Shown here piece by piece: positions 1-4,848 of a DNA stretch of 7,514 nucleotides. Below the pieces are notes generated by a model. It was not told the DNA's origin. It did not search any database and saw only the letters and a program-made list of their open reading frames with translations. This DNA comes from Spirochaetaceae bacterium (lineage in GTDB: Bacteria; Spirochaetota; Spirochaetia; Treponematales; Treponemataceae): contig JAITWB010000031.1 in the NCBI GenBank assembly GCA_031285525.1, forward strand, positions 1 to 7,514. The letters are read 5' to 3'. Every line of letters starts with the position of its first letter. Position 1 is the first letter of the stretch. Position numbers and translations under genes: made by a program.

Positions 1-398
1 ATGAAGGGAGTCAGATCTTTGAGCAGTCTTCCATGGTGCAGGATGGTAGAACGTCCAGACGGCCACGCATAGACCACATCAGAAAGCTTTCCCGCTGCGG
101 CATCTGCTGCAGTCCTCTGATGGAAAGGTTCTAGAAACAGATTTTCCAGCTCAACCGTGACGTCAGGATTTTTCGTACGGAAGGGATTCCAAATCTGGAC
201 ATCTTCATCCGTAGCGTTTGCCTGTGTCATATCCCGGTAGTTTAGAACCTTCAACAATGTCTTTTCTTTGGTATCAGTGTTACCGGGGTCATCGCCGCCA
301 GGATTAGTGTTGCCGGGGGTCTGAGGGCAGCCAACTACCATCATGGTGATTACCGCCAGCAGTGCGATAAGTCCTACAGTTTTGAACATTTTTTTCAT
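1..398 (-). CDS. Lipoprotein, probable ABC-transporter sugar-binding protein (5' part only)
   Basis: The gene reads leftward from ATG at 398 and is cut by the window edge after 132 codons. It has a lipoprotein signal peptide: MKKMFK, a hydrophobic stretch at about residues 8-22, then a lipobox VVGC with Cys24 as the predicted lipidated residue. A flexible Pro/Gly/Asn/Thr-rich linker (about 25-42) follows. The mature domain starts LLKVLNYRD and continues with features of the solute-binding protein family 1 fold: NPDVTVELE near 77-85, then TAADAAAGKLSDVVYAW, then LLKDLTPF. In that family this part precedes the substrate cleft, and the protein delivers a sugar or oligosaccharide to an inner-membrane permease. 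The substrate cannot be told from this fragment. AAGGA (409-413) lies 10 nt before the start. It is divergent from the ribosomal cluster and unrelated to it in function. Family assignment is from recognition only; the lipoprotein call is firm. Confidence 0.8.
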   Translation of the reverse strand, partial: MKKMFKTVGLIALLAVITMMVVGCPQTPGNTNPGGDDPGNTDTKEKTLLKVLNYRDMTQANATDEDVQIWNPFRTKNPDVTVELENLFLEPFHQRTAADAAAGKLSDVVYAWPSGRSTILHHGRLLKDLTPF

Positions 399-441
399 GG
401 AAAAAACATCCTTTTCCTGGTCAACCCTCAACAAAAATGAA

Positions 442-464
442 GGTTAATCAGTTGTGATTAAACC
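442..464. promoter_or_regulatory. Inverted repeat in the lipoprotein gene leader
   Basis: The arms TTAATCA (444-450) and TGATTAA (455-461) are perfectly complementary around GTTG, and the outer GG/CC extends them with one unmatched A. The element lies about 45-65 bp upstream of the lipoprotein start codon. A perfect 9-bp direct repeat AACCCTCAA (423-431 and 461-469) overlaps it. This could be a regulator site or a short RNA hairpin. Its function is inferred. Confidence 0.3.
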
Positions 465-480
465 CTCAATGAAGAGGAAT

Positions 481-501
481 CGGAACAGCAATGCTGTACC
501 G
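481..501. promoter_or_regulatory. Operator-like palindrome upstream of the lipoprotein gene
   Basis: This is a 21-bp palindrome. Inner arms ACAGCA (485-490) and TGCTGT (492-497) flank a central A. Outer arms CGG (481-483) and CCG (499-501) also match, and the only break is an A/A pair at 484/498. The central spacer is too small for a comfortable RNA loop at full pairing, which favours a DNA site for a dimeric repressor. It sits between a candidate leftward promoter (566-595) and the start codon at 398. That is where a sugar-responsive repressor would act. No regulator gene is visible in the window. Confidence 0.4.
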
Positions 502-565
502 GCTGGGAGACTGCCAACGGCACTATCCCTATATAAAAAAGTCCATCCTTGAAATAAAATGGTTT

Positions 566-595
566 TTTATAGCAACAGGAAAGAAAAAGAGACAA
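566..595 (-). promoter_or_regulatory. Candidate leftward promoter for the lipoprotein gene
   Basis: Read on the minus strand: a -35 like TTGTCT (595-590), an 18-bp spacer, and a -10 TATAAA (571-566) preceded by TGC, giving an extended -10. It would give a leader of about 160 nt holding both inverted repeats. The -35 matches consensus at only 4 of 6 positions. Confidence 0.35.
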
Positions 596-611
596 AAAAT
601 GTATTAGTTTA

Positions 612-639
612 TTGACAAAGAATGACCCATTCGAATAAT
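612..639 (+). promoter_or_regulatory. Candidate rightward promoter abutting the heptamer repeat
   Basis: A perfect TTGACA (612-617), a 16-bp spacer and AATAAT (634-639, 5 of 6 matches) form a good sigma-70-type promoter. Its expected start would fall inside the 7-bp tandem repeat. No open reading frame follows before tRNA-Thr, so either a non-coding transcript is made or the match is chance in AT-rich DNA. Confidence 0.3.
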
Positions 640-640
640 T

Positions 641-713
641 TTGCGTATTGCGTATTGCGTATTGCGTATTGCGTATTGCGTATTGCGTATTGCGTATTGC
701 GTATTGCGTATTG
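641..713. repeat. Heptamer tandem repeat, (GCGTATT)x10
   Basis: Ten perfect head-to-tail copies of GCGTATT run from 643 to 712, with the TT before and the G after extending the periodicity to 641-713. There is no copy-to-copy variation, as expected of a recently expanded or actively slipping array. It lies in non-coding DNA about 45 bp upstream of the candidate leftward promoter and directly downstream of the rightward -10 at 634-639. All frames through the unit are open, but the flanks bring stops quickly, so it is not part of a gene. Confidence 0.95.
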
Positions 714-1034
714 GTTCAAAGTATGTCTTGATGTGTTCAAATAAACCATTACGTAGTAGGATACCGCTGTTTCTCTAAAGAGTCAATGCTTTTTGAAGAA
801 TTATAGCTTTGAAATATCCTTGAGGGTAATATTTGTGTTTTGAGCCATTGCAAAGACATTTATCAATGGTAATGTATCGGATTTATAGTGCTGTCTTCTG
901 CGATCACTCTTCCTTCTGGGGATTTGTCAGGAAATATTTTTAGTGGTGATACTATCAATAGATCAATCAGTGACTGACCTATTAAGAAAATGGTGCAATC
1001 AAGTGAAATTCCGTAATTCTTTGATTTCTTTCTC
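714..1034. other. Non-coding, AT-rich intergenic stretch
   Basis: I find no gene here on either strand: open stretches are short and lack a start with a Shine-Dalgarno sequence. The stretch contains a candidate leftward promoter (758-786). It also holds a 41-codon minus-strand open stretch (926-801) that faintly resembles the N-terminal region of ISAs1-family transposases. It may be decayed mobile DNA. Confidence 0.5.
758..786 (-). promoter_or_regulatory. Candidate leftward promoter facing the heptamer repeat
   Basis: On the minus strand TTGACT (786-781, 5 of 6) is followed after exactly 17 bp by TATCCT (763-758, 4 of 6). Transcription would start near 751 and run leftward through the heptamer array towards the lipoprotein gene, giving a leader of about 350 nt. 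Activity is unproven. Confidence 0.3.
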
Positions 1035-1063
1035 TTGACAAATTATACTGTAACTGGTATTTT
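1035..1063 (+). promoter_or_regulatory. Promoter of the tRNA-Thr/rpmG/secE/nusG cluster
   Basis: A perfect -35 TTGACA (1035-1040) and a 17-bp spacer lead to TATTTT (1058-1063), preceded by TGG, which makes an extended -10. The start is expected near 1070, about 17 nt before the tRNA-Thr 5' end. T-rich DNA lies just upstream of the -35. It is the best promoter seen on the plus strand and the likely main start for the downstream genes. Confidence 0.7.
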
Positions 1064-1086
1064 AGTCAGACATCATATACGAATAT

Positions 1087-1159
1087 GCCTCTGTAGCTCA
1101 GTCGGCAGAGCGCAACCATGGTAAGGTTGAGGTCAACGGTTCGATCCCGTTCGGAGGCT
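1087..1159 (+). tRNA. tRNA-Thr, anticodon GGT
   Basis: A full cloverleaf can be drawn. The acceptor stem is GCCTCTG (1087-1093) with CGGAGGC (1152-1158), including one T-G pair, and the discriminator is T1159. The D arm is GCTC/GAGC. The anticodon stem CAACC/GGTTG encloses loop ATGGTAA, giving anticodon GGT, which reads ACC and ACU. The T arm is AACGG, TTCGATC, CCGTT. The 3' CCA is not encoded, so it must be added by the CCA-adding enzyme. The sequence runs straight into seven Ts (1159-1165). Confidence 0.97.
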
Positions 1160-1165
1160 TTTTTT

Positions 1166-1200
1166 ACCCTGAGAAGGGTGTGATACCCTTAAGGGGTGTC
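1166..1200 (+). promoter_or_regulatory. Two adjacent small hairpins between tRNA-Thr and rpmG
   Basis: The first hairpin is ACCCT (1166-1170) with AGGGT (1175-1179), closed by a GAGA loop of GNRA type. The second is GATACCC (1182-1188) with GGGTGTC (1194-1200), with one T-G pair. They follow the T-run after the tRNA and precede the rpmG ribosome-binding site by about 40 nt. They may mark processing of the tRNA from the rpmG message or shape translation of L33. Confidence 0.4.
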
Positions 1201-1252
1201 GGTATGTATGAGAAGAGCAGGTTTAATCCTGTAGATAATAAGGGGATGTGTA

Positions 1253-1429
1253 ATGGCTTCCAAGAAAAAATCAGTTGTTGAAATCATCGCGCTTCAGTGC
1301 AGCGAGTGTAAGCGCAAGAATTATACAACGCAGAAGAACCGCAAGAATATGCAGGGCAAGCTTGAGTTGAACAAATACTGCCCCTTTGATCGAAAGCACA
1401 CGCTGCATAAGGAAACAAAGGCCCGCTAG
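1253..1429 (+). CDS. rpmG: 50S ribosomal protein L33
   Basis: This is a complete 58-residue protein, of normal length for L33, a small beta-fold protein of the large subunit near the E site. The start ATG is set by AAGGGG (1240-1245), 7 nt upstream. Family features are the basic N-terminus MASKKK, the core [13 protein letters not shown] and the C-terminal stretch RKHTLHKE. A zinc-ribbon type first pair is present (CSEC, Cys16 and Cys19). The second half reads YCPFD, so Cys43 is kept but the expected fourth cysteine is Asp46. The protein therefore has three Cys and one Asp as possible ligands. It sits between tRNA-Thr and tRNA-Trp upstream of secE-nusG, an arrangement also found in Treponema. 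It is probably co-transcribed from the promoter at 1035-1063. Confidence 0.96.
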   Translation: MASKKKSVVEIIALQCSECKRKNYTTQKNRKNMQGKLELNKYCPFDRKHTLHKETKAR

Positions 1430-1468
1430 CCGGGAAGGGAAGCTCTGTGTTTTGCAGCGGTTTCCCGG
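1430..1468 (+). promoter_or_regulatory. Hairpin directly after rpmG
   Basis: CCGGGAA (1430-1436), starting on the base after the rpmG stop codon, pairs perfectly with TTCCCGG (1462-1468) over a 25-nt loop. No T-run follows, so it is not a standard terminator. It may protect the rpmG message 3' end. It shares its last base with the next stem-loop, so the two may be alternatives or stacked. Confidence 0.45.
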
Positions 1469-1510
1469 AATTGAAGGAATAAAAAGCTTTGTTTTTTGCT
1501 CCTTCAATTC
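1468..1510 (+). promoter_or_regulatory. Long stem-loop just before tRNA-Trp
   Basis: GAATTGAAGGA (1468-1478) and TCCTTCAATTC (1500-1510) form a perfect 11-bp stem. Inside it AAAAA (1481-1485) and TTTTT (1492-1496) can extend the pairing. It ends 2 nt before the mature tRNA-Trp 5' end. The T-run lies inside the loop side, not after the stem, so termination is unlikely. A processing site next to the RNase P cut is the more natural reading, by inference. Confidence 0.6.
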
Positions 1511-1512
1511 GA

Positions 1513-1585
1513 AGGTCAGTAGCTCTAATGGTAGAGCGCCGGTCTCCAAAACCGGATGTTGAGGGTTCGAGTCCTTCCTGGCCTG
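1513..1585 (+). tRNA. tRNA-Trp, anticodon CCA
   Basis: The acceptor stem is AGGTCAG (1513-1519) with CTGGCCT (1578-1584), including one T-G pair, and the discriminator is G1585. The D arm is GCTC/GAGC. The anticodon stem CCGGT/ACCGG encloses loop CTCCAAA, giving anticodon CCA, which reads UGG. The T arm is GAGGG, TTCGAGT, CCTTC with one G-T pair. The 3' CCA is not encoded. Its place just before secE-nusG is widely conserved in bacteria and supports the call. Confidence 0.97.
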
Positions 1586-1612
1586 TATCTTAATATAAAT
1601 GGGGACTGGGTT

Positions 1613-1792
1613 ATGACAAAGATCGTCCAATTTTTTAAAGAATGTGTGGCTGAACTTCGGAAGGTTGTATGGCCCAGCCGTGATGATGTTATCTCTTCTG
1701 TAAAAGTGGTACTGGTCTCCACTGTGATTGTCGCTGTGGTGCTGGGGCTTCTTGATCTGTTATTCACCACCGGCATGACGCTGGTGTTTTAG
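1613..1792 (+). CDS. secE: Preprotein translocase subunit SecE
   Basis: This is a 59-residue single-span membrane protein of the SecYEG channel, the short form of SecE usual outside the gammaproteobacteria. An amphipathic cytoplasmic helix (about 1-20, FFKECVAELRKV) leads to the conserved VVWPSRDD motif (18-25). One transmembrane helix follows at about 30-50, and a short tail ends LVF. I chose ATG 1613 because the conserved domain begins right there. An in-frame upstream ATG at 1556 lies inside tRNA-Trp and cannot be the real start. The ribosome-binding site is weak (GGGGA at 1601-1605, or GGG at 1608-1610), so translation may be modest. nusG starts 8 nt after the stop. Confidence 0.95.
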   Translation: MTKIVQFFKECVAELRKVVWPSRDDVISSVKVVLVSTVIVAVVLGLLDLLFTTGMTLVF

Positions 1793-1800
1793 GCGTAGGT

Positions 1801-2358
1801 ATGGGAAAGAGCTGGTATATACTGCATACCTATTCGGGGTATGAAAATAAAATCGAAAAAACTATTCGTTCTCTTATTGAAACCAATGAAATATCCGGCG
1901 AGGTAGTAACCGATATAAAGGTTCCTGTCGAGGATGTGGTGGAAGTTAAGGACGGAAAGAAAAAGTTTTTGACGAAGAAATTTCTTCCCGGTTATATTAT
2001 GGTAGAGATGGATCTTCCCGATCTGGGATGGAAGGCGACTTGTTCTGCTATCAGGAAGATTCAGGGAGTGACCGGTTTTGTGGGCGCTCCGAATAACGTC
2101 CGTCCTCGGCCTATTTCCGGTGATGAGGCAAAGGCTTTGCTTCAGAAGGCTGGAGAGATAAAGGGTGATAAGGCGCCCCGGCTCAAGCAGAATTTTGCTG
2201 TTAACGAGCAGGTTAAGATTATCGAAGGTCCTTTTGCGTCCTTTACTGGAACCATCGAAGAAGTAAACCTTGAGAAAAACAAACTCAAAGTAATGGTCGG
2301 TATCTTTGGGAGAGCCACGCCGGTGGAAGTTGATCTTTTGCAGGTTGAAAAGGTCTAA
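1801..2358 (+). CDS. nusG: Transcription termination/antitermination factor NusG
   Basis: This is a complete 185-residue NusG. The N-terminal NGN domain (about 1-115) binds the RNA polymerase clamp. It shows SWYILHTYSGYENK (4-17), the KKKFLTKKFLPGYIMVEM stretch (53-70) and KIQGVTGFVG (86-95). A linker with GDEA (108-111) leads to a KOW domain (about 131-185) with VKIIEGPFASFTGTI and FGRATPVEVDLLQVEK. In known NusG proteins the KOW domain contacts ribosomal protein S10 or Rho. There is no large insertion of the kind seen in some lineages. The Shine-Dalgarno is poor: only TAGG, overlapping the end of secE, so coupling to secE translation is likely. A terminator-like hairpin starts 16 nt after the stop. 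Confidence 0.97.
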   Translation: MGKSWYILHTYSGYENKIEKTIRSLIETNEISGEVVTDIKVPVEDVVEVKDGKKKFLTKKFLPGYIMVEMDLPDLGWKATCSAIRKIQGVTGFVGAPNNVRPRPISGDEAKALLQKAGEIKGDKAPRLKQNFAVNEQVKIIEGPFASFTGTIEEVNLEKNKLKVMVGIFGRATPVEVDLLQVEKV

Positions 2359-2374
2359 AAAATTCTGTATTATG

Positions 2375-2415
2375 AGCCAATTACGAAAGCTATGCGCTGG
2401 AGTAGTTGGCTTTTT
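2375..2415 (+). terminator. Rho-independent terminator or attenuator between nusG and rplK
   Basis: AGCCAATTAC (2375-2384) pairs with GTAGTTGGCT (2402-2411) over ten bases with one T-G pair. The 17-nt loop can form an extra AGC/GCT pairing. The 3' arm runs into TTTTT (2411-2415), and further T-rich sequence (TTTTCTTGTTTTT) follows. This is the classic layout of an intrinsic terminator. Since no clear promoter follows, partial read-through into rplK is likely. Confidence 0.7.
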
Positions 2416-2538
2416 GTGATTTTCTTGTTTTTGGGAGAGGTACTATTCTTTTAAGGTTTGGTATCTCGCTAGCCGGAGCAGTTTACGGGATGTCTGGTAA
2501 GGATGTCTTCTGCACGGCACACCAATTAAGGAGTTTGT
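2416..2538 (+). promoter_or_regulatory. Leader of rplK-rplA
   Basis: The 123 nt after the terminator hairpin hold no gene. They contain a bulged stem (GAGAGGTAC near 2434-2442 with GTATCTC at 2461-2467) and a perfect 8-bp direct repeat GGATGTCT (2488-2495 and 2501-2508). They end in a strong ribosome-binding site, AAGGAG (2528-2533), 5 nt before the rplK start. In E. coli and many other bacteria L1 represses this operon by binding such a leader. I cannot assign the L1 site here. A TACTAT at 2441 resembles a -10 but has no good -35. Confidence 0.35.
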
Positions 2539-2970
2539 ATGGCAAAGAAAAAGATTACTGCTGTTATTAAATTGCAGTGTCCTGCGGGGAAGGCAACCCC
2601 TGCACCGCCTGTAGGTCCGGCTCTCGGTCCTCACGGTGTAAGCGCCCCTCAGTTTGTGCAGCAGTTTAACGACCGCACAAAGAGTATGGAAGCGGGGCTT
2701 GTTATCCCCGTCGTTGTTACCGTTTATCAGGATAAGTCATTTACCTTCATCCTGAAGACCCCTCCTGCTGCGGTGCTTATTAAGAAGGCTGCCGGAGTTG
2801 CCAAGGGTTCCGGAAATCCCCTCAAGGATAAGGTTGGTACTCTCTCTCTGGCAAAGCTTGAAGAGATTGCTACACTGAAGATGCCCGATATCAATGCAAA
2901 CGATATCGATGCAGCCAAAAAAATCATTGCCGGTACTGCACGCAGTATGGGTGTAGAGGTGGAGCGGTAA
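2539..2970 (+). CDS. rplK: 50S ribosomal protein L11
   Basis: This is a complete 143-residue L11 of usual length. The N-terminal domain (about 1-72) carries the proline-rich thiostrepton-site region [10 protein letters not shown] (21-30), then [15 protein letters not shown]. Most bacteria have Gln where Pro31 stands here; I recall this form from spirochaetes. The C-terminal domain (about 76-143) binds the GTPase-centre 23S rRNA and ends with [16 protein letters not shown]11 helps stimulate elongation-factor GTPase activity and the stringent response. The start is fixed by AAGGAG 5 nt upstream. rplA follows after a single base, so the two are translationally coupled. Confidence 0.97.
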   Translation: MAKKKITAVIKLQCPAGKATPAPPVGPALGPHGVSAPQFVQQFNDRTKSMEAGLVIPVVVTVYQDKSFTFILKTPPAAVLIKKAAGVAKGSGNPLKDKVGTLSLAKLEEIATLKMPDINANDIDAAKKIIAGTARSMGVEVER

Positions 2971-2971
2971 T

Positions 2972-3652
2972 ATGAAGCACGGAAAGAAGTATCGCGAGTC
3001 GATAAAGAAATATGATGCGGCTATTCAATATGATCTCCCCAAGGCTGTAGAGCTGGTAAAGGAATTGAAGTTTGCAAAGTTCGATGAAACCGTTGAACTG
3101 CATATCAACCTCAAGATGGGAAAAGGTCAGAGCGTTCGTGACACTGTCGTTCTTCCTCATCAGTTCCGGGGAGACAAGAAGATCCTCGTGTTCTGTAAGG
3201 ATGACCGTGTGAAGGAAGCTCTCGATGCGGGAGCCGCTTTTGCAGGCGCTGATGAGTACATCGAGAAGGTAAAGGGCGGTTGGCTCGATTTCGATATCGC
3301 TGTGGCAACTCCTGACATGATGAAAGATGTTGGACGCCTCGGTATGGTTCTCGGACGCCGCGGTTTGATGCCGAACCCCAAGACCGGTACGGTTACTACG
3401 GATATTGCCGCAGCTATTGCGGAACTGCAGAAGGGACGGGTTGAATACCGTGCCGACAAGACTGGTGTTATTCACCTGGCTGTTGGAAAGGCTTCTATGG
3501 ATTCCTCAAAGATTGCAGAGAATATAACAACCCTGATGACCGAGCTTAATCGTAAGAAGCCCGCCGATGCGAAGGCCGATTTTGTTCAGTCCGTATCCAT
3601 CAGTTCCACGATGGGACCCGGTGTATGGGTTGCTTACAGGGAAGGTGAATAA
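2972..3652 (+). CDS. rplA: 50S ribosomal protein L1
   Basis: This is a complete 226-residue L1, close to the usual 225-235. L1 forms the mobile stalk that moves deacylated tRNA out of the E site and, in many bacteria, represses its own rplK-rplA message. The family signature is present at about 112-139: ATPDMMKDVGRLG, then VLGRRGLMPNPKTG. The C-terminal rRNA-binding half ends SISSTMGPGVWV. The start lies one base after the rplK stop. Its Shine-Dalgarno, GGTGGAG (about 2958-2964), lies inside the rplK end. rplJ begins two bases after the stop. Confidence 0.97.
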   Translation: MKHGKKYRESIKKYDAAIQYDLPKAVELVKELKFAKFDETVELHINLKMGKGQSVRDTVVLPHQFRGDKKILVFCKDDRVKEALDAGAAFAGADEYIEKVKGGWLDFDIAVATPDMMKDVGRLGMVLGRRGLMPNPKTGTVTTDIAAAIAELQKGRVEYRADKTGVIHLAVGKASMDSSKIAENITTLMTELNRKKPADAKADFVQSVSISSTMGPGVWVAYREGE

Positions 3653-3654
3653 TT

Positions 3655-4194
3655 ATGGCTATCAAAGCAAAGAAACTCCAGAGCGCCAAAGTAAAGGCCG
3701 TTTCCGAAGCGAAGGGCAAGTTTGAAGGATATTCGGATTATATATTTGCGAACTATCGGGGTCTGACTGTTCTCCAGATTACGGATCTTCGGAAGAAGCT
3801 TCGTGAGAAGAACTGTGAGTTCCATGTCGTAAAGAATAATTTTGCCAGAATCGCTTTTGAAGAGATGAAGGCTCCCGATGTGTCGAGCTACCTCAAGGAT
3901 CCCACCGCTGTGGCTCTTGCAGGAACCGATGCAAACGAAGTTGCAAAGATTCTTTTTGATTTTGCGAAGGAAGTTCCTGCTCTTTCAGTGAAGGGCGGAC
4001 TTATTGCGAATACCGTGTATGATGCGGCAATGGTGGAGGCTTTCTCAAAGCTCCCCGGAAGGAAACAGCTTCTTTCCATGTTGCTTTCTGCGATGAACGG
4101 TCCTGCCCAGAATCTCGTGTATGTGCTTAACGCCGTACCCACGAAACTGGTGCGTACCCTTCAGGCAGTGGCCGATAAGAAGGCCGAAGCATAA
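3655..4194 (+). CDS. rplJ: 50S ribosomal protein L10
   Basis: This is a complete 179-residue L10, the base of the ribosomal stalk, which holds L7/L12 dimers on its C-terminal helix. Family features are FANYRGLTV (31-39), FHVVKNNFAR (56-65), the LPGRKQLLSMLLSAMN stretch (133-148) and an amphipathic C-terminal helix rich in Ala/Val/Leu. The start is 2 nt after rplA, with a purine-rich GGGAAGGTGA ribosome-binding site inside the rplA end. There is therefore no room for the long untranslated L10 leader known upstream of rplJ in E. coli and Bacillus. The gap before its partner rplL is instead 163 nt and structured. Confidence 0.96.
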   Translation: MAIKAKKLQSAKVKAVSEAKGKFEGYSDYIFANYRGLTVLQITDLRKKLREKNCEFHVVKNNFARIAFEEMKAPDVSSYLKDPTAVALAGTDANEVAKILFDFAKEVPALSVKGGLIANTVYDAAMVEAFSKLPGRKQLLSMLLSAMNGPAQNLVYVLNAVPTKLVRTLQAVADKKAEA

Positions 4195-4357
4195 GACTAA
4201 CGCAGCGATGTGACGGAAGTTTTCCGTTGTGCTGAATTGGTATATATGAAGGGTCAGGCTTCTTTGCTGTCGTCCTGTCCCTTCTAAAAAGTACTGTTTT
4301 TGTATGAAGACAGAAAAATGACGGCGCTTAAGTGCGCCTTTAATAGGAGAAGATAAT
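4195..4357 (+). promoter_or_regulatory. Structured rplJ-rplL junction
   Basis: Several hairpins fill this 163-nt gap. ACGGAA (4213-4218) pairs with TTCCGT (4222-4227), with CAGC/GCTG (4203-4206, 4231-4234) as a possible outer stem. GAAGGG and CAGG (4248-4258) pair with CCTG and CCCTTC (4274-4284) with one T/T mismatch. GGCGC (4323-4327) pairs with GCGCC (4334-4338) just before the AGGAG ribosome-binding site of rplL (4345-4349). TATATA at 4241, preceded by TGG, resembles an extended -10 but lacks a -35. The gap may raise rplL output above rplJ, since L7/L12 is needed in several copies per ribosome. Confidence 0.55.
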
Positions 4358-4738
4358 ATGGCAGCTCTTACAACAGATCAGATTCTTGATGCTATCGCTT
4401 CAATGACCGTTCTTGAGGTTTCAGAACTCGTCAAGGCAATGGAAGAGAAATTCGGTGTTACCGCAGCAGCTCCTGTGGCTGTAGCAGCAGGTCCCGTAGC
4501 AGCAGCAGCTCCCGTGGAAGAGAAGACCGAATTCAACGTGACTCTCAAGAGCTTTGATGACTCCAAGAAGATTGCAGTTATCAAAGAAGTTCGTGCCGTA
4601 ACTGGACTCGGACTCAAGGAAGCAAAGGACCTCGTTGAAGGCGCTCCCAAGCTCCTCAAGGAAAATGTTGCTAAAGACGAAGCTGAGAAGATCAAGACCG
4701 CAATTACAGCAGCCGGTGGTGTTATTGAAATTGCATAA
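4358..4738 (+). CDS. rplL: 50S ribosomal protein L7/L12
   Basis: This is a complete 126-residue L7/L12, slightly longer than the common 120-125. The N-terminal dimerisation domain (about 1-33) contains [27 protein letters not shown] flexible Ala/Val/Pro hinge follows (about 35-53). The C-terminal domain (about 55-126) contacts the translation GTPases, with [33 protein letters not shown] split around residues 58-90, then AAGGVIEI. The start is fixed by AGGAG 8 nt upstream and a clear domain start. It lies between two long structured gaps, so its message may be processed into a separate, more stable unit. The low-complexity GCAGCAGC-type codons in the hinge are normal for this gene. Confidence 0.97.
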   Translation: MAALTTDQILDAIASMTVLEVSELVKAMEEKFGVTAAAPVAVAAGPVAAAAPVEEKTEFNVTLKSFDDSKKIAVIKEVRAVTGLGLKEAKDLVEGAPKLLKENVAKDEAEKIKTAITAAGGVIEIA

Positions 4739-4752
4739 GTCCGATAGGGACG

Positions 4753-4778
4753 TTTCCGTAGGGATTTCCCTGCGGAGA
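4753..4778 (+). promoter_or_regulatory. Strong hairpin after rplL
   Basis: Arms at 4753-4764 and 4767-4778 pair over about 11 bases including TTCCGTAGGG with CCCTGCGGA, with two T-G pairs and a tight ATTT loop. An upstream AGGGA (4746-4750) could compete for the TCCCT side. It begins about 15 nt past the rplL stop and has no T-run, so 3'-end protection or processing is more likely than termination. Confidence 0.5.
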
Positions 4779-4781
4779 GAG

Positions 4782-4816
4782 GCCGGGAGAACCAATGGTT
4801 CTCTGCGGCTTCTTTC
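4782..4816 (+). terminator. Probable attenuator between rplL and rpoB
   Basis: GAGAACC (4787-4793) pairs with GGTTCTC (4797-4803) around an AAT loop. Beyond a small internal loop, GCCG (4782-4785) pairs with CGGC (4806-4809). TTCTTTC follows, an imperfect T-tract. A partial terminator here would match the known E. coli rplL-rpoB attenuator, which lowers RNA polymerase subunit output relative to ribosomal proteins. Confidence 0.5.
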
Positions 4817-4848
4817 AACAGCTTTTTACTCAATTTTTTAGCTGATAC

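Noticed and set aside
641..713. CRISPR array
   Set aside because: The unit is only 7 bp with no spacers, so this is a simple tandem repeat.
1271..1630. Minus-strand frame of 119 codons across rpmG and tRNA-Trp
   Set aside because: It is antisense to L33 and a tRNA, has no family resemblance, and exists only by chance lack of stops.
1556..1792. Longer SecE start at ATG 1556
   Set aside because: The extra N-terminus would be encoded by the 3' half of tRNA-Trp, while the conserved SecE domain begins at ATG 1613.
2414..2449. Promoter for rplK from TTGTGA and TACTAT or TATTCT
   Set aside because: Spacings between usable -35 and -10 boxes are far from 16-18 bp, and the boxes match consensus poorly.
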